Positions 30,168 through 40,702 are shown, counted from the stretch's first letter. The stretch is 64,000 nucleotides of DNA from Schizochytrium sp. TIO01 (GCA_004764695.1 SMSO01000007.1:203501-267500), one strand, 5' to 3'. Notes: generated by a model from the letters alone, not told the origin. A program made the numbers and translations.

Positions 30168-31075
30168 AACAATATGTGTAATTGTTTATTATCTGTGTTC
30201 GTTTTAACAAGAAAAGCAAAAAGTTCCCGTTCCTGCGGATATATCGTAGAAATGATTAGGTCATGTGAGGTCTCCTCTTTTGATAGAGAATTAATTTCCG
30301 AGAAATCTAACTCTGTATTCGTCATATTACGTTTTCGTTTCAGACGATTAGTATAGTATCGGTATTTATTTGCAGCGCCTTTGGCACTGGGACCAACATT
30401 TAGTGGTACATGAGGTTTGGGAGTCCTTTTGGATCTCCGATGACTATCGTGTGCATGGACTGAACTATGTTCTAGTTCCATGTCTTCACGAGCATGTTCA
30501 CTATTGGATTCACGGTCATCATTATTTACCTCAGAATGACTAACGTGTTCACTATTGGATTCACGGTCATTATGATTGAGTTCCGGATGACTAACGTGTT
30601 CACTACTTGATTCACGGTCGTTATGATTTGCCTCCCGACGACTAGCGTGTTCACTACTGGATTCACGGTCGTCATTGTTTACCTCCGGACGACTAGCGTG
30701 TTCACTATTAGATTCACGGTCATCATTATATAGTGGGGTATTAGGAGTGATAAAAGATTTAGTGTTATTAACTGCGGAGGGTAAAGCAGGTAGTTTCTGA
30801 TACAGTTTTTCGTCAATCAGTTTATTTGATTCTTCACGTGTCCAATGAGTAATTAGATCAGGTGTCAGAGCGGTTTCTATCGACATTGCACGCTGACGAG
30901 TTTGTTCAGTGAATGCTTGAACGAAAATCTTGACTTCACGTGTTTGAAGGATGCTGGATTTGTCTCTGGGTAAGACATGTTCAGTTCCATGAGTGTAACC
31001 ATTAGCATATCCAAGGAAAACGCCTAGTCCACGACTACCTTTTGAAAAGAGGAATGAGAATCCTTGCTGAGTCAT
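30164..31075 (-). pseudogene. Copia integrase C-terminus plus tandem-repeat linker fragment
   Basis: 303-codon open segment. The beginning reads GLGVFLGYANGYTHGTEHVL and then a TREVKIF-like end, the usual copia integrase C-terminal (GKGYRL-type) region. Five copies of a 17-residue acidic repeat follow (NDDRESNSEHASR type), then a basic stretch (RRSKRTPKPHVPLN). The frame stops at 30164, overlapping the RNase H segment by four bases in a different frame. The expected reverse transcriptase domain of about 250 residues is absent. Confidence 0.72.
30488..30731 (-). repeat. 51-bp minisatellite inside the copia remnant
   Basis: Five in-frame copies of a 51-bp unit encoding a 17-residue N-D-D-R-E-S-x-S-E-H-x-S-x-x-x-x-N motif, with mild divergence between units. 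Confidence 0.85.
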
Positions 31076-31480
31076 AAGAGACGTTGACAGTAATGTGTGT
31101 GCTCAACAAACTATATCAAATTGAAAACTTGTTGAAATTACTGTCTCCCCAGTTTACATCCGACACCTAACCTGTAGCGGGAGTATAAAACAAGATGAGG
31201 TTCCTTACTAAAGATAAACCCACAAAGCATGGCATTCTAGAGATTTCAAGTGCATGCTTGGTAAAGAACGATTGCATTAAATGAATCGACTATCGCCCTA
31301 AATAACTCCTTACTATAGTGCTATAACTACTGCAAACATTAGTAGTGTATATTGTGTCTAAAAAGGTGGTGTCTAAAAATCAAATAAGACGCTTATTTTA
31401 ATCGTGGGGACGGGGGCGGTGGAGAAGAGCAATTCTGCAACCAAAGACTTCGGTAAAGGCGGGACTGGCAGCGCAGGCAG
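31076..31480. other. Spacer between copia remnant and dioxygenase gene
   Basis: Contains an imperfect inverted repeat: GACAGTAAT (31086-31094) pairs with ATTACTGTC (31137-31145), with CAACAA/TTGTTG inside. No 5' LTR is detectable here. Confidence 0.45.
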
Positions 31481-31488
31481 TATAAATA
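31481..31488 (+). promoter_or_regulatory. TATA box of the dioxygenase gene
   Basis: TATAAATA in a GC-rich context, 94 bp upstream of the ATG at 31575. Expected transcription start near 31510-31515. Confidence 0.65.
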
Positions 31489-31574
31489 GCGGGTTCGCTC
31501 ACAAAAACCCAAGGGTAGGTATCCTCCTTACCTGTGGTGCTTGTAATTGGATCGCAGCTAGCTCCCAGCCCACC

Positions 31575-32585
31575 ATGGCAGCCACACGAGAGGCCAAAAA
31601 CATCCCAAAGACGCACAATAAACGCAGCAAAGGTGGTCTTCAAAGCGTCGGCAAAAGTGGAAACAAACGTAGATTCGAAGCTGGCGAGTCAGATGGTATT
31701 GGGAGCATGAAGTCCACCAAGAATATCAAGGGTGACCACAAGAACAGAAATAGTCGTCCTACAAGTGGCAAGCGGAGTCGTGAACATCAACACGGTGATA
31801 TGAAAAATGAAACGAAATCGAAGCGAAGCAAAAAAGCTGCAGGGGCGAGTATTTCGCAGGCAGAGCATGATGCAGTTTTAGCAGAGCTGAAGAAAGTGGA
31901 ATGGGGAGATGTAGTTAATACATCTCGCAAGAATGTGATTCCAGAGGATGCTCCCAAGTGCAAACGCGGCAAACCTTTCTGCATGTCATTTATTTTAGGG
32001 CCTAATATGAAAGACCCAGAGCGAAAGCCAAGCTTCTGGACAGAGCAAAACCCAGAGCTGTTCAGGCTACTCTGCGAGCTGATGCGCAAGTATGATCCTT
32101 CTCATAAGTTTACAAATATTACGATCAACAAGAACCTAAAATGCAAAGCACACAGAGATCGTGGCAACAACGGAATGTCATATATCATTGGATTTGGTGA
32201 CTACGAGGGTGGAGAGCTGATAGTTGGGCCTAGAACAGCCAAGCCACCAGCCGACACCGTGCTCGAAGCCAAGATTGGCCGCGGCTTTGTCAGCCACTCT
32301 ATTCGCAAGCGATGGCTGTCCTTCTATGGTGGTGAAGAGACCCACTACACCGCTCCGTTCACTGGGGATCGATACACGTGTGTGTTTTACAACTTTCCTG
32401 AAGTCCATGTCAAAGCTCAGCGTGTTAAGTCTTCACATGATGACGATGATGACAATTCTGAAGAGGACACAAAGGCAGACTCCAAGCGAGGTGTGAAGAA
32501 ACCTATTGACAATATCGATAAAGGTTCCGCTGCTCTGCGAAGCAAGTTAGAAGCTTACAAGGCTAAACTCAAGAAGAAGAAATAA
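31575..32585 (+). CDS. TET/JBP-like 2-oxoglutarate/Fe(II) dioxygenase
   Basis: 336 aa. Basic, Lys/Ser-rich first 100 residues (probable nuclear targeting), then a dioxygenase core: HRDRGNNGMSYIIGFGDYEG with the H193-x-D195 iron pair, GGELIVG, WLSFYGGEETHYTAPF with distal His257, and GDRYTCVFY with Arg266 positioned to bind 2-oxoglutarate. The HxDxxN...GGEL...H..PF.G.RY pattern is that of the TET/JBP-type superfamily found in algae and protists; known members hydroxylate thymine or 5-methylcytosine in DNA. The substrate here is unknown. The C-terminus is acidic then Lys-rich (LKKKK). ATG in a perfect CACC-ATG-G context with a TATA box upstream. It is next to a retroelement remnant but looks intact. 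Confidence 0.72.
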   Translation: MAATREAKNIPKTHNKRSKGGLQSVGKSGNKRRFEAGESDGIGSMKSTKNIKGDHKNRNSRPTSGKRSREHQHGDMKNETKSKRSKKAAGASISQAEHDAVLAELKKVEWGDVVNTSRKNVIPEDAPKCKRGKPFCMSFILGPNMKDPERKPSFWTEQNPELFRLLCELMRKYDPSHKFTNITINKNLKCKAHRDRGNNGMSYIIGFGDYEGGELIVGPRTAKPPADTVLEAKIGRGFVSHSIRKRWLSFYGGEETHYTAPFTGDRYTCVFYNFPEVHVKAQRVKSSHDDDDDNSEEDTKADSKRGVKKPIDNIDKGSAALRSKLEAYKAKLKKKK

Positions 32586-33243
32586 TATGATTCCAAATAT
32601 GTGTTTTTATGTCAGACAGATCCTTGTAAACAGCCTATGCTAAACTCCATTTGTTTCCGGATTGTAGAGAGTCTCTTCAGAAATGAATACGCTTCCCAGA
32701 GCTACCAGCTCAATAGAAGTTCCATAGATAAATCGAAGTCCCAGCTACCTCTATAACTTAATTGATTCACCTTTTAACCCTAGCTAAGCCGCCTGAACAA
32801 CTGGGATCAAAAGGTTGGGCATGAAGAATGAAGAATGAAGAACAAAGCAAATAGAATATATACTCTAGAGTTAGAAAAATAGAATGTGAGGGGCATCATC
32901 ATATTTTAATAAGAATATACTTCTTTTGAGACATAAATAGCTCCTCTACCTAGCTCTCCTGGTGCTTACATTTAGAAGAACAGGCTTTGGTGATACAAAC
33001 ATGAAGCCCATACTAGGCAACACTTTTCCCACCATTCTTTTGTTTGTATAGCTGTGCGCTTACTATCGAACTGACTTTTGCCACTACAAGGCTGAATTAG
33101 AGAAAGCTTCTCCCCCTCTTGCGTTCCAGATCCCTGAGTCCCTCTCTGCAAGCTGGAAGGCACTGAGTACCCCTGGGCCAGCAAATTTTCTTGTAGTGCA
33201 ACTACAGCATTGGAAAAAGTATGCAGACCCTAAGGTGATATAT
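32586..33243. other. Convergent 3' flanks
   Basis: Between the stops of the dioxygenase gene (+) and the Sel1 gene (-). 'GAAGAATGAAGAATGAAGAAC' is a short trinucleotide-like repeat near 32824. No gene. Confidence 0.5.
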
Positions 33244-34725
33244 CTACTTGCTATTTGCATTTTCAATGTTCTCCACGGCTTGGAGAATCTCCTTGGCAAT
33301 CTCAACGCTCTGCTCGAGAGGGCCCTCGCCATGATAATACATGCTAGCAATGTTGCGGTACGCGTCTAGTGAACCAAGGCTCGCAGCAAGCTCGTAGGCG
33401 CGGTAGGCCTCAAGATCGTTCTTGGGAGTACCAAGACCATTGTAATGCATAGCGCCAGCACTCAAAGCAGCTTCCGCATTACCTTCCATCGCCGCACGCT
33501 CAAAGTAGCGCAGAGCTCTGGGGTAATCCACGGTAGGGTTGCCAAGGAAGCTGCCCTCTTCTTGCATGCAAAGTGAACCACAAAAGAAAAGTGCTTCGTC
33601 ATCATCCTGCTCGACAGCCGCCGAAAGGTAGGTTTTCGCAGCATCTTCCATCTCCGGGTCTTCGCAAAGAAATTGGCAAGCGTAAAGTTGTGCCTTGGGA
33701 TGGCCCTGCTCCGCCGAGCGAGCAATGTAATCCCAGCCACGTTCAATATCACCGTTAAAATCGGGATCTACACGAGGGTCGCCACCCATGAGATACTGGC
33801 CCACCCAGAACTGCGCAACTGCGTCATCGCACACATCAGCAGCCTTGGTAAATAACTCAAGCGCCTTCTTGCCGTCAGCCTCGATGAGCTCTGGCACACC
33901 ATCATAGTACATGGTGCCCAGGTTATACAATGCATCTGGGTGCGGTGGGTCATTGTTTGCAGCTTCGCGAAAGAACTCGAGAGCATCCTGAGCCGTCATT
34001 TTCAGGCCACGCTGCATAGCAGTGCGGTGCGAGTCGTTCTCAAACCATGCGTTACCAAGGATGACCATGGCATCTGTGTTTCCATTTCCAGCAGCTGTAA
34101 TGAGCCACTGGAGTGCCTCGAGGCGTTTCTCCGCTGGCGAAACCTTTTCAACGTTCTTCCGATTTGTGTTTCTGATCCTGAGAATTTCGAGCTTCGTCTC
34201 AGATGCATTGCGAGCTCCCCCAGTAGGGTTTCCTCTGGCATCAAGCGTAGGGACCAGCTCTTGGAGTACGCCGTCCGTTCGAGCATCTGCCTTTGTGGCG
34301 TCAGAGGTCTGCTGCTCTTCCTCCTCGGCACTATCCTGCAGCAAATTCTGGCCGAGGACCCTTTGAGCATCCACAATACCAGCCTCAGCAGCAGTACGAA
34401 GTTTCTGCAAGGCCACACGACGTCGCTTACCGGACTCCAGCAGCTTGACGCCCTCCGCGAAAACCTCCTCCGCAGACTTTGTCTCTGTGCTCGACCCAGG
34501 CGAAGGTGGCACACGTGAGCAGAACGAAGACGTCAAGGTTAAGTTGTGTGACGTCCCACTCAACCGTGAGCTGTTTGAACCCACAAGAGGATTCGCGGTA
34601 ACCTCATCGCGAGCGAGGCCCGAGACCATGACTGACAAGGGCCTTCCAGCAGAATGTCTTGAGACAGCCACAAGCTGAAGGGTGGCTGCCCAAGCACGCT
34701 GCGTGCGGAGCAACGCTGGCAACAT
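33244..34725 (-). CDS. Sel1-like repeat (TPR-type) protein, probably mitochondrial
   Basis: 493 aa. Residues 1 to about 40 (LPALLRTQRAWAATLQLVAV onward) are rich in Arg, Leu and Ser with no acids, as in a mitochondrial presequence. From about residue 90 there are six to eight Sel1/TPR-like helical repeats of 35-40 residues, for example 'AQRVLGQNLLQ', 'NTDAMVILGNAW', 'DALYNLGTMYYDG', 'EAALSAGAMHYNGLGTPKND' and 'DAYRNIASMYYHGEGP'. Such repeats form alpha-solenoid protein-interaction surfaces; no enzyme motif is seen. The start is the first ATG (34725); open codons further upstream lack an ATG. Confidence 0.75.
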   Translation of the reverse strand: MLPALLRTQRAWAATLQLVAVSRHSAGRPLSVMVSGLARDEVTANPLVGSNSSRLSGTSHNLTLTSSFCSRVPPSPGSSTETKSAEEVFAEGVKLLESGKRRRVALQKLRTAAEAGIVDAQRVLGQNLLQDSAEEEEQQTSDATKADARTDGVLQELVPTLDARGNPTGGARNASETKLEILRIRNTNRKNVEKVSPAEKRLEALQWLITAAGNGNTDAMVILGNAWFENDSHRTAMQRGLKMTAQDALEFFREAANNDPPHPDALYNLGTMYYDGVPELIEADGKKALELFTKAADVCDDAVAQFWVGQYLMGGDPRVDPDFNGDIERGWDYIARSAEQGHPKAQLYACQFLCEDPEMEDAAKTYLSAAVEQDDDEALFFCGSLCMQEEGSFLGNPTVDYPRALRYFERAAMEGNAEAALSAGAMHYNGLGTPKNDLEAYRAYELAASLGSLDAYRNIASMYYHGEGPLEQSVEIAKEILQAVENIENANSK

Positions 34726-36684
34726 TGAAGGTAACACAACACAAATACGCGTCAGAAAGGTTGCTTCGATGAAGGGTTCACCGAACGAAGCTGGAGGAGT
34801 TTTGCGGCGGAGCAAAAGCAGCAAAATTGCATTTGATTAATCCCTCTTTTTCTTTTCTTTTTTCTTGTTTCTTGTGCTTGGCTCTCTTTGTTTTGGGGAG
34901 ACAGCGCTGTTGAAGCCATGAAAGTGAAGTTGTAGAACAAATAAAACTCAGCCTTAGACGCTGCGCAAGGTAGAAGAAGGACGCAAGGTAGGAGAAAGAC
35001 AATGTCCCAAAAGTAGAATACCTAATTACGGGGGAAGATGCTATCAAGCTGGAATAGACAAATTGAGTGTTGCGAATGCAAGGGAATTGAGCTACTTGTG
35101 ATAATAACAGCTGGAAAGAGATCTGAGAGTGGAAATCTAACGAATTAACTTGCTCTGTAGGAATTCATTGCGCTATACGTGTAAGGGGTGTATTTAACAT
35201 TGATATATGAACAGGATGAACTATTCTGGGAATATTGAAGACAGGTCAAGGAGTTTAGAAGCATGCCAGCAAATGAAAGAAACCTCGGGGCGTCATAGAG
35301 ATGTTGTTAACTTTATTTACAATGTGTGTGGAGTATCCTTCCAGGTTCTCAACATGGTTTGAAAATCTGCAATAACTTGATACAACATTGACATACATAC
35401 CTTGGCCTAAGCATCTTACGAAATGAGTTTTAGCTCAAAAATACTCTAATTAAGCTGCAAAGCACGGATGGTCAGGTTTCAGTGTTGCTGAAGGCCGGGG
35501 AATAGCCACAATTGCAGGACGCTGCTTAATATATGCAACATATATGCTTATAAAGGAGCAATGCTTCATTTAAAAACAGACAGAAATTTGAAGATTAAAG
35601 AAATAAAAAATTAACAAGGATAGAGCAAACTATGACGAGTGAATTAGGACTTCACAGATCAACTATTCGGATCCTGTGTCGTTCTGCTCACATCTTCAGG
35701 TAATTATCAATGCCATGGAGCCGAGTAAAGATACATCAAGATCTGTAGGTTTCGGTTAAAAGGTTCTATGAGACAAGGAAACATCCACCTTTAAAAGAAG
35801 GAAATAGAGACCTATGTGCAGCAAAATGGATCTTCCACAGTATTGATTAGCTTTTACTTAGACTTAAACTGAAGGGCATATAAACTTGTAAATGTGCGTT
35901 TATGATTGAAACCAGGCAAGAGTGCAATGCTATGATGGTTTCTATACATCAAATCTTAATTTATGTACTACGACCATGGTTTGAATTTTAAAAACGTAGA
36001 ATGCGTTATCTTAAGCGTGAGTGGTTTTGTGGTAACATATTTGATTGCTGCTCAGTTGCTCCACATCCGCATTTCTTATGAAGAGCTTTCCAATGGGGGC
36101 TATCACGATGATAGAGATGGTGAAGACGATGAATGGAATGTCGATACTAAAGAATGGAGTTATTGACTAATGGTTGAAATAAGGACTACTAACGGTATGT
36201 TTTAGAAATAATTAGGCAAAGTACTCAATAGCACCGGTGGATGTTTCATTTTATCTTTATACATGGATGTTTCATTTTATCTTTATACATGGATGTTTCA
36301 TTTTATCTTAGTACATATGTGTATACTCATCTTATTTAGTTACAAACATGAATTAGAATCTGCAGAATCTCTGCAGATTCTGAATATACTGCTGCTTGAG
36401 AGGCCGAGTTAGTCTGCATCACAACAGTATCTATGGTTTGTGACAAGTAACTGAGTGTTATTAAATCGAGAAGAAGCTCAGGAACCCTTGGAAGTGATCA
36501 AGTGGGAGTAGCTTTGAGCCCTGTTTGTGCTTTGCAAACTCGGTCGTTACTCTCTTTTTACATTAAGTGTTGAATTGATTTTCACAGAGTCAGAAGATAG
36601 TTCTCAAGATTAAAGTAAACTGCTTCTTGACGTTTACCTGGTCTTGAGTTACTTGCTGGATTGTAGATCCCATTTCTATTCCTT
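34726..36684. other. Intergenic region
   Basis: Mostly AT-rich. A 67-aa ORF (35963-36166) has one hydrophobic segment and an acidic tail but no support. Short open segments at 36450-36600 (RSSGTLGSDQVGVALSPVCA frame) may be 5' exons of the candidate spliced gene at 36685. Confidence 0.4.
36239..36316. repeat. 26-bp tandem repeat, 3 copies
   Basis: GGATGTTTCATTTTATCTTT plus ATACAT at 36239, 36265 and 36291; the last copy is slightly diverged at its end. Confidence 0.88.
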
Positions 36685-37269
36685 ATGGTTGATGCCATGT
36701 CTGCTAACTTTACAGAGTATAACTCAAGAAAGTCGGCCCACGCTGTAGCTTTGTATATCGCATGCGTGCTAAACTTCGATGGTTACGTCACCTTCTCTGT
36801 GAGTCGAAACAAAGCCGTCTTCAGCTAAAGAATCTCGTCGACAGCGAAACTTTTTCATATTCTCACACTGCGCGTGCTCTTCATCTGTAGGCGAGTCATG
36901 TCATTGCCAGCTCAGCAGGTCTATCTTGGCCATGGGCCTATTCAATCCTCACTTTGAAGACTAGCGCAGTGCCCGCTCTCTTCCTTTACTGGATTGCTGT
37001 ATGTGATGACTCAGGAATGTGGCTCTATGCCTTGCGAGATTTGTCAGTGTGCGTGCAGTGAGCTTTATGGTGCGTCGACCATAGAAGTTTTAGTTCCATT
37101 TAACAAAAAACATGTTTTAAAATATTTTTTTAATTTTAATTTTCACCTTCTCCCTGAGCGCCGGCCATCTTTGGCCTCCTATGTGCATTTGAGGACTACT
37201 CAAAACCATCCCATCGATGATCTTACAACAGATAAACTAGTTATCCCAAGACCTGCCGAAGAGGCTTAA
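36685..37269 (+). CDS. Candidate spliced gene (3 exons), membrane-like protein, unrecognised
   Basis: Proposed exons 36685-36798, 36891-37046 and 37159-37269, giving 126 aa and a TAA stop. Both introns (92 and 112 nt) have GT...AG ends (GTGAGT...CTGTAG; GTGTGC...CCTGAG), are phase 0, and contain or adjoin stops in the read-through frame. The exons read smoothly: SAHAVALYIACVLNFDGYVT, then ASSAGLSWPWAYSILTLKTS and AVPALFLYWIAVC (a hydrophobic segment), then a polar tail. An acceptor-like TTGTAG at 36661-36666 suggests exon 1 could continue upstream (from 36667) and that more 5' exons exist. The model is by eye; chance cannot be excluded. Confidence 0.38.
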
Positions 37270-37667
37270 TTGATTCATAGATAGACTTGATCCCTCGCTT
37301 TTGATAAGGTCACGTTTGACTGTTCGAATACACACCTTCAGAAAGGGCGGATTTCCAGTTGGTCCTTACGTTTTGCGAGATTAACCTGAACCATGTAGTG
37401 TCAACATAAATATTGACTTTCGGGCGCCTGTGCTGCTTTTTAAGCCACCGCATAGGGCTATCCCAGAGCCTGGGCCTTTAAAGAAATAGCGAGGGGCTGC
37501 GAAAAGATTGTTCAAAGACTATTTAAGATTTATAGATTGACGGCACGTGCCTTTTTTTCATTTTCTTTTACCTTCTTTTATCTCAATTTATTGTGTTGCC
37601 ACTTTCGAGGTACAGCAGACCACCAACAGGCAAAGTGACGTACGGAGAGAGGTTCTCGTCAGAAGCT
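37270..37667. other. Short intergenic region before the cytochrome b561 gene
   Basis: No gene. A T-rich stretch at 37552-37580 precedes the b561 start by about 90 bp; no clear TATA box. Confidence 0.45.
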
Positions 37668-38525
37668 ATGTTTGTTGTTCAACAATTAGCTCTTGTTGTC
37701 CTGGTGGAGCTGGTCACGCTAGGGAGTGCCCTTCCAGCGGATGCGAGTTTACGGATGGCGGGTTCTGAGCCAGTAGAGTCTGCGCTGGCCCCTTCTGGCA
37801 GTTTTGTGGGCGCAGCTCGCCTCCTTGTAGCTAACGGGCGAACGATACGAGGGCTTTCTGGGGTTGAAGCACACCCAGTAGTTGCAGTGGATGATCATGT
37901 ACTTCAGATTGTGCGCTATGTGCATATGGCGGCAATGCTGATCTCGTTTGCAATTCTTGTACCAGTAGGGATCTCTTACGGGTTTCTGAAGATTCGGTAC
38001 TCCTATTCAACTGTATCCAACGAAGTTGCTCTACAATCACCCACAGATTACCCAATGCGTTCGATGAGCTTACTTGTAAACCCTCGCGAAGGCGTCATGT
38101 TCAAACGACATCGCAACTTCCTCATGGCTGCGTTCGCCTTGCAAGTTTTGGGAATTCTGCTTATTGCACTCTTCAAAAGGAACCACTTCGATTCGCTTCA
38201 CGCACAAGTTGGTGCTGCTGTCTTTGGAGCGATGGTTGTGCAGTCTTTACTAGGGGTTTTCAGACCAAACAAATTTTCTCGAGGCATACTCTGGACTATA
38301 CTTCATCGTCGGCTTTTGCCAACTTTAGTTATGGGAGGAGGTCTCGCATCGATTATTCTTGGTGCTGTGCAATTACTAGACCTAAATGGTACACCCATCA
38401 GCACGCAAGGTGGTGTAGCTCAACCTCCATTTTTAGTTGCTGTGATAGTGTCTGCGCTAGCTTTCATTGGTGTTGTTAGCGCATTTTTCGCTTTTAAAGT
38501 CACTATGGCAACGAACAAAGATTAG
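37668..38525 (+). CDS. Cytochrome b561-type transmembrane protein
   Basis: 285 aa. An N-terminal hydrophobic stretch ending ...LGSALPADA is a likely signal peptide (1 to about 26). A lumenal stretch follows, then a b561 core with four candidate haem-ligand histidines: H86 (RYVHMAAMLISFAILVPVG), H148 (KRHRNFLMAAFALQV), H178 (LHAQVGAAVFGAMVVQSLLG, then VFRP) and H213 (ILHRRLLPTL). The 'H.Q.G......Q...G..RP' signature is diagnostic of eukaryotic b561/DOMON-associated domains, which move electrons across membranes for ascorbate or ferric reduction. Five to six transmembrane segments. No DOMON domain is visible in the short lumenal part. Start is the first ATG; single exon. Confidence 0.82.
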   Translation: MFVVQQLALVVLVELVTLGSALPADASLRMAGSEPVESALAPSGSFVGAARLLVANGRTIRGLSGVEAHPVVAVDDHVLQIVRYVHMAAMLISFAILVPVGISYGFLKIRYSYSTVSNEVALQSPTDYPMRSMSLLVNPREGVMFKRHRNFLMAAFALQVLGILLIALFKRNHFDSLHAQVGAAVFGAMVVQSLLGVFRPNKFSRGILWTILHRRLLPTLVMGGGLASIILGAVQLLDLNGTPISTQGGVAQPPFLVAVIVSALAFIGVVSAFFAFKVTMATNKD

Positions 38526-38660
38526 ATGTTGCATTTACCTATCAGGCCTGGCATACCATTCTTGGAATGTGTTCGCTGTACTGTTTCGTGTAGTACTGTT
38601 GTTTGTCTTCCAACTATCCATTGATTTCATATATTCATTTTCTAAACTTTAAGATCCAAG

Positions 38661-39927
38661 CCTACCTTTTTACAATGGAGTTTCCTACGACCTTCAGTCG
38701 TCGAAGATGCTCAGATTCCATCTTCTCTCGTTAAAGCCCAAACGCTCGATTTGCAGCTCGCTCAGGTTCCAATTGCAAGTCTACCTTAAAGACCTATACC
38801 TAGTACATTGTGTCGCAACGAAAGTCAAAATTCAGGTCAGAAATTACTATCAACTTTTTGTCAACTCATTGCATTAATCAAATATATTCTTAGCTCAAGA
38901 TACGAAAAAGAGATCTATCAAAATTCATTCGTGCGCCAATTGAGACTTCACAGGTCCATTATTTAAGTATCTCTTAGTAAGGAGGAATAAGTTGCTAGGT
39001 GCTGAATTGCAAACAACCCTCAAACTAGAGAATTTGTTTCCCCTATTCAGAAGAGACTACATAAATTTATTATTTTTGTTGTAACTTCTTGCGAAGTGAT
39101 TTCATCTGTTCTACCTGATTAAGTCAAGCTTCTACGAGGGTATCACCAATCCTGCTGCTCAGTCAATGTGAGTTCCTCTCAGAGAGTATATATCCTCGCT
39201 TTTTGTATGGACATCGCTTTGTATCAAATCTCAAGTAGCCACAACATCTATTAAATATACATGCAAACATCAGAATTTCAGAAATTCTTTCGATTCTTCT
39301 GCTCTGTATTGTCTATTATGCCTTGCAGACAAAGTTGCGGTCCGACCAGTTTTGACTTTCAGCAAGCAAAAGCACACGCCCAAGATAAATAGGAAGGTCC
39401 CTGAGGTCAATGTAGATGAAGATCGGGACGCCGCGTTCAAAGTTCTCAATGCAAGGTGCCAACTATACTATATTCATAAACTAGATCATTCCCATCTCAC
39501 TTGGAATAGACGTTAGGGCAAAGGCGCCGATTACATCCAGAGGTGATTCAGATAAAACAGGTTGCATCGAACTCATCGACAAATATAGGTAAGGCCTTAA
39601 CGAAAACGACTATGTATGCAACTTCTCCGGACTTTTCCCCCAAATGATCTCTGTCGCCGAGTAACATGCAATCGCAAAGAACAATAATCCCAATTTCATC
39701 AAGCCAGACCTTGTTATTTCAGCAACTAGCTGCACGCACTAGCTTAGTTAATTTGATTGATCACCAAGCAAGGACTTTCGCCATCTAGATACATCCCTAC
39801 ACCTCTCTACTACAAAACCCCAAACAATTGCTCAACCGTACGTACAACGCTCCCACTCGAATTCGAAATCCACAACAAAGTCGACTCCGATGTCATTAGA
39901 ACCAAAACATCAATTGGCATTCCTTGA
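38661..39927 (+). CDS. Candidate spliced gene (7 exons), unrecognised product, 5' end open
   Basis: Proposed exons: 38661-38765, 38894-38966, 39029-39080, 39129-39167, 39282-39455, 39517-39588, 39789-39927 (TGA). Every junction is GT...AG and the phases agree at all six joins; total 654 nt, 217 codons plus stop. The last three joins are the most persuasive: AATGCAAG|GTGCC to TTAG|GGCA, and TATAG|GTAAGG to TCTAG|ATACAT. Introns would be 48-200 nt. Readable segments include 'FYEGITNPAAQS', 'KVPEVNVDEDRDAAFKVLNA', 'TGCIELIDKY' and 'PLEFEIHNKVDSDVIRTKTS'. I recognise no family and cannot find the initiator ATG. It may also be a decayed gene. Confidence 0.35.
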
Positions 39928-40702
39928 GTGATTTAATACAGACTAAGTACGTCTTCTCCAATCTCAGCGCATGAATTGAGATCAGATTCCACTCGCTTCC
40001 AGTTTCTTCGTGCCCGCATCTCATCCGCATTCCACTTGGCCTCAAACGGTTAATTAGTAGAAACTATAGCACCTATAGTAGGACCGCAGCAAATATGGAC
40101 AATTGCGGCAGTCAGCAGACCTCTAACTCGCTGCTGCTAACTACGCTCTAACCACCTCAGCAGCGCTCTCGTCCGGTTCACGCGAGGTCCACAGCGCTGC
40201 GAGACGGGAGGCGACTGGAGCTCAGCCCGGAGAGCCCTCGCAGGCTGCTGCTTGGGCGCTGAGGCGAGCTCGCTCTGGCGGTGGTTCGTCTATCAAGCAG
40301 CAGCAACCCTGGTGGTTTAATAGGCGCTAATAGGGGCAGCTGCGGAAATTCACTGCGAAGCGGTAGGATTTGCCACGAAGCGAAGCTTGTTAAGGGGAAT
40401 CAAACCTGCAAGCGGTAGGAGGACTGAGAAATTCTTGTTTGGTTAAAAAGTGGGCTTGGAGCAGAAATCTACAGTCTACAAGCCATAGACCAACTGCCAG
40501 ACACTGAAACCAAACTTGAGCCCAAGATCGCATATTCGCGGCTTCTGAGGGCCTACAAGCCATCTCCACGACTTTCCTATTGAATAGTGAAGCCAGCGCA
40601 TTGTTTATTGGCGGTTTCACTGCTGTGCACGGAGCAGACGCACACAAAGAGTGCTGGATAGATATTCCAAGGTGATTTCCTGGACTTCTACCGACTATCA
40701 CG
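39928..40702. other. Intergenic region upstream of the PHD gene
   Basis: GC-rich between about 40080 and 40330, with several GCTGCT/CAGCAG clusters. No TATA box or gene seen. Confidence 0.45.

Larger units (their letters stand above)
29560..31075 (-). mobile_element. Degenerate Ty1/copia-type LTR retrotransposon remnant
   Basis: On the minus strand, in order: the end of an integrase region, a tandem-repeat linker, an RNase H domain, then a 3' LTR (29560-29753). A purine-rich GCGGAGGAG immediately precedes the LTR and is a fair polypurine tract. The 5' LTR, gag, protease, most of integrase and the whole reverse transcriptase are missing, so it cannot be autonomous. Confidence 0.8.

Noticed and set aside
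31086-31145. Possible 5' LTR of the copia remnant
   Set aside because: The segment is an imperfect inverted repeat with no similarity to the three LTR copies; the element is simply truncated on this side.
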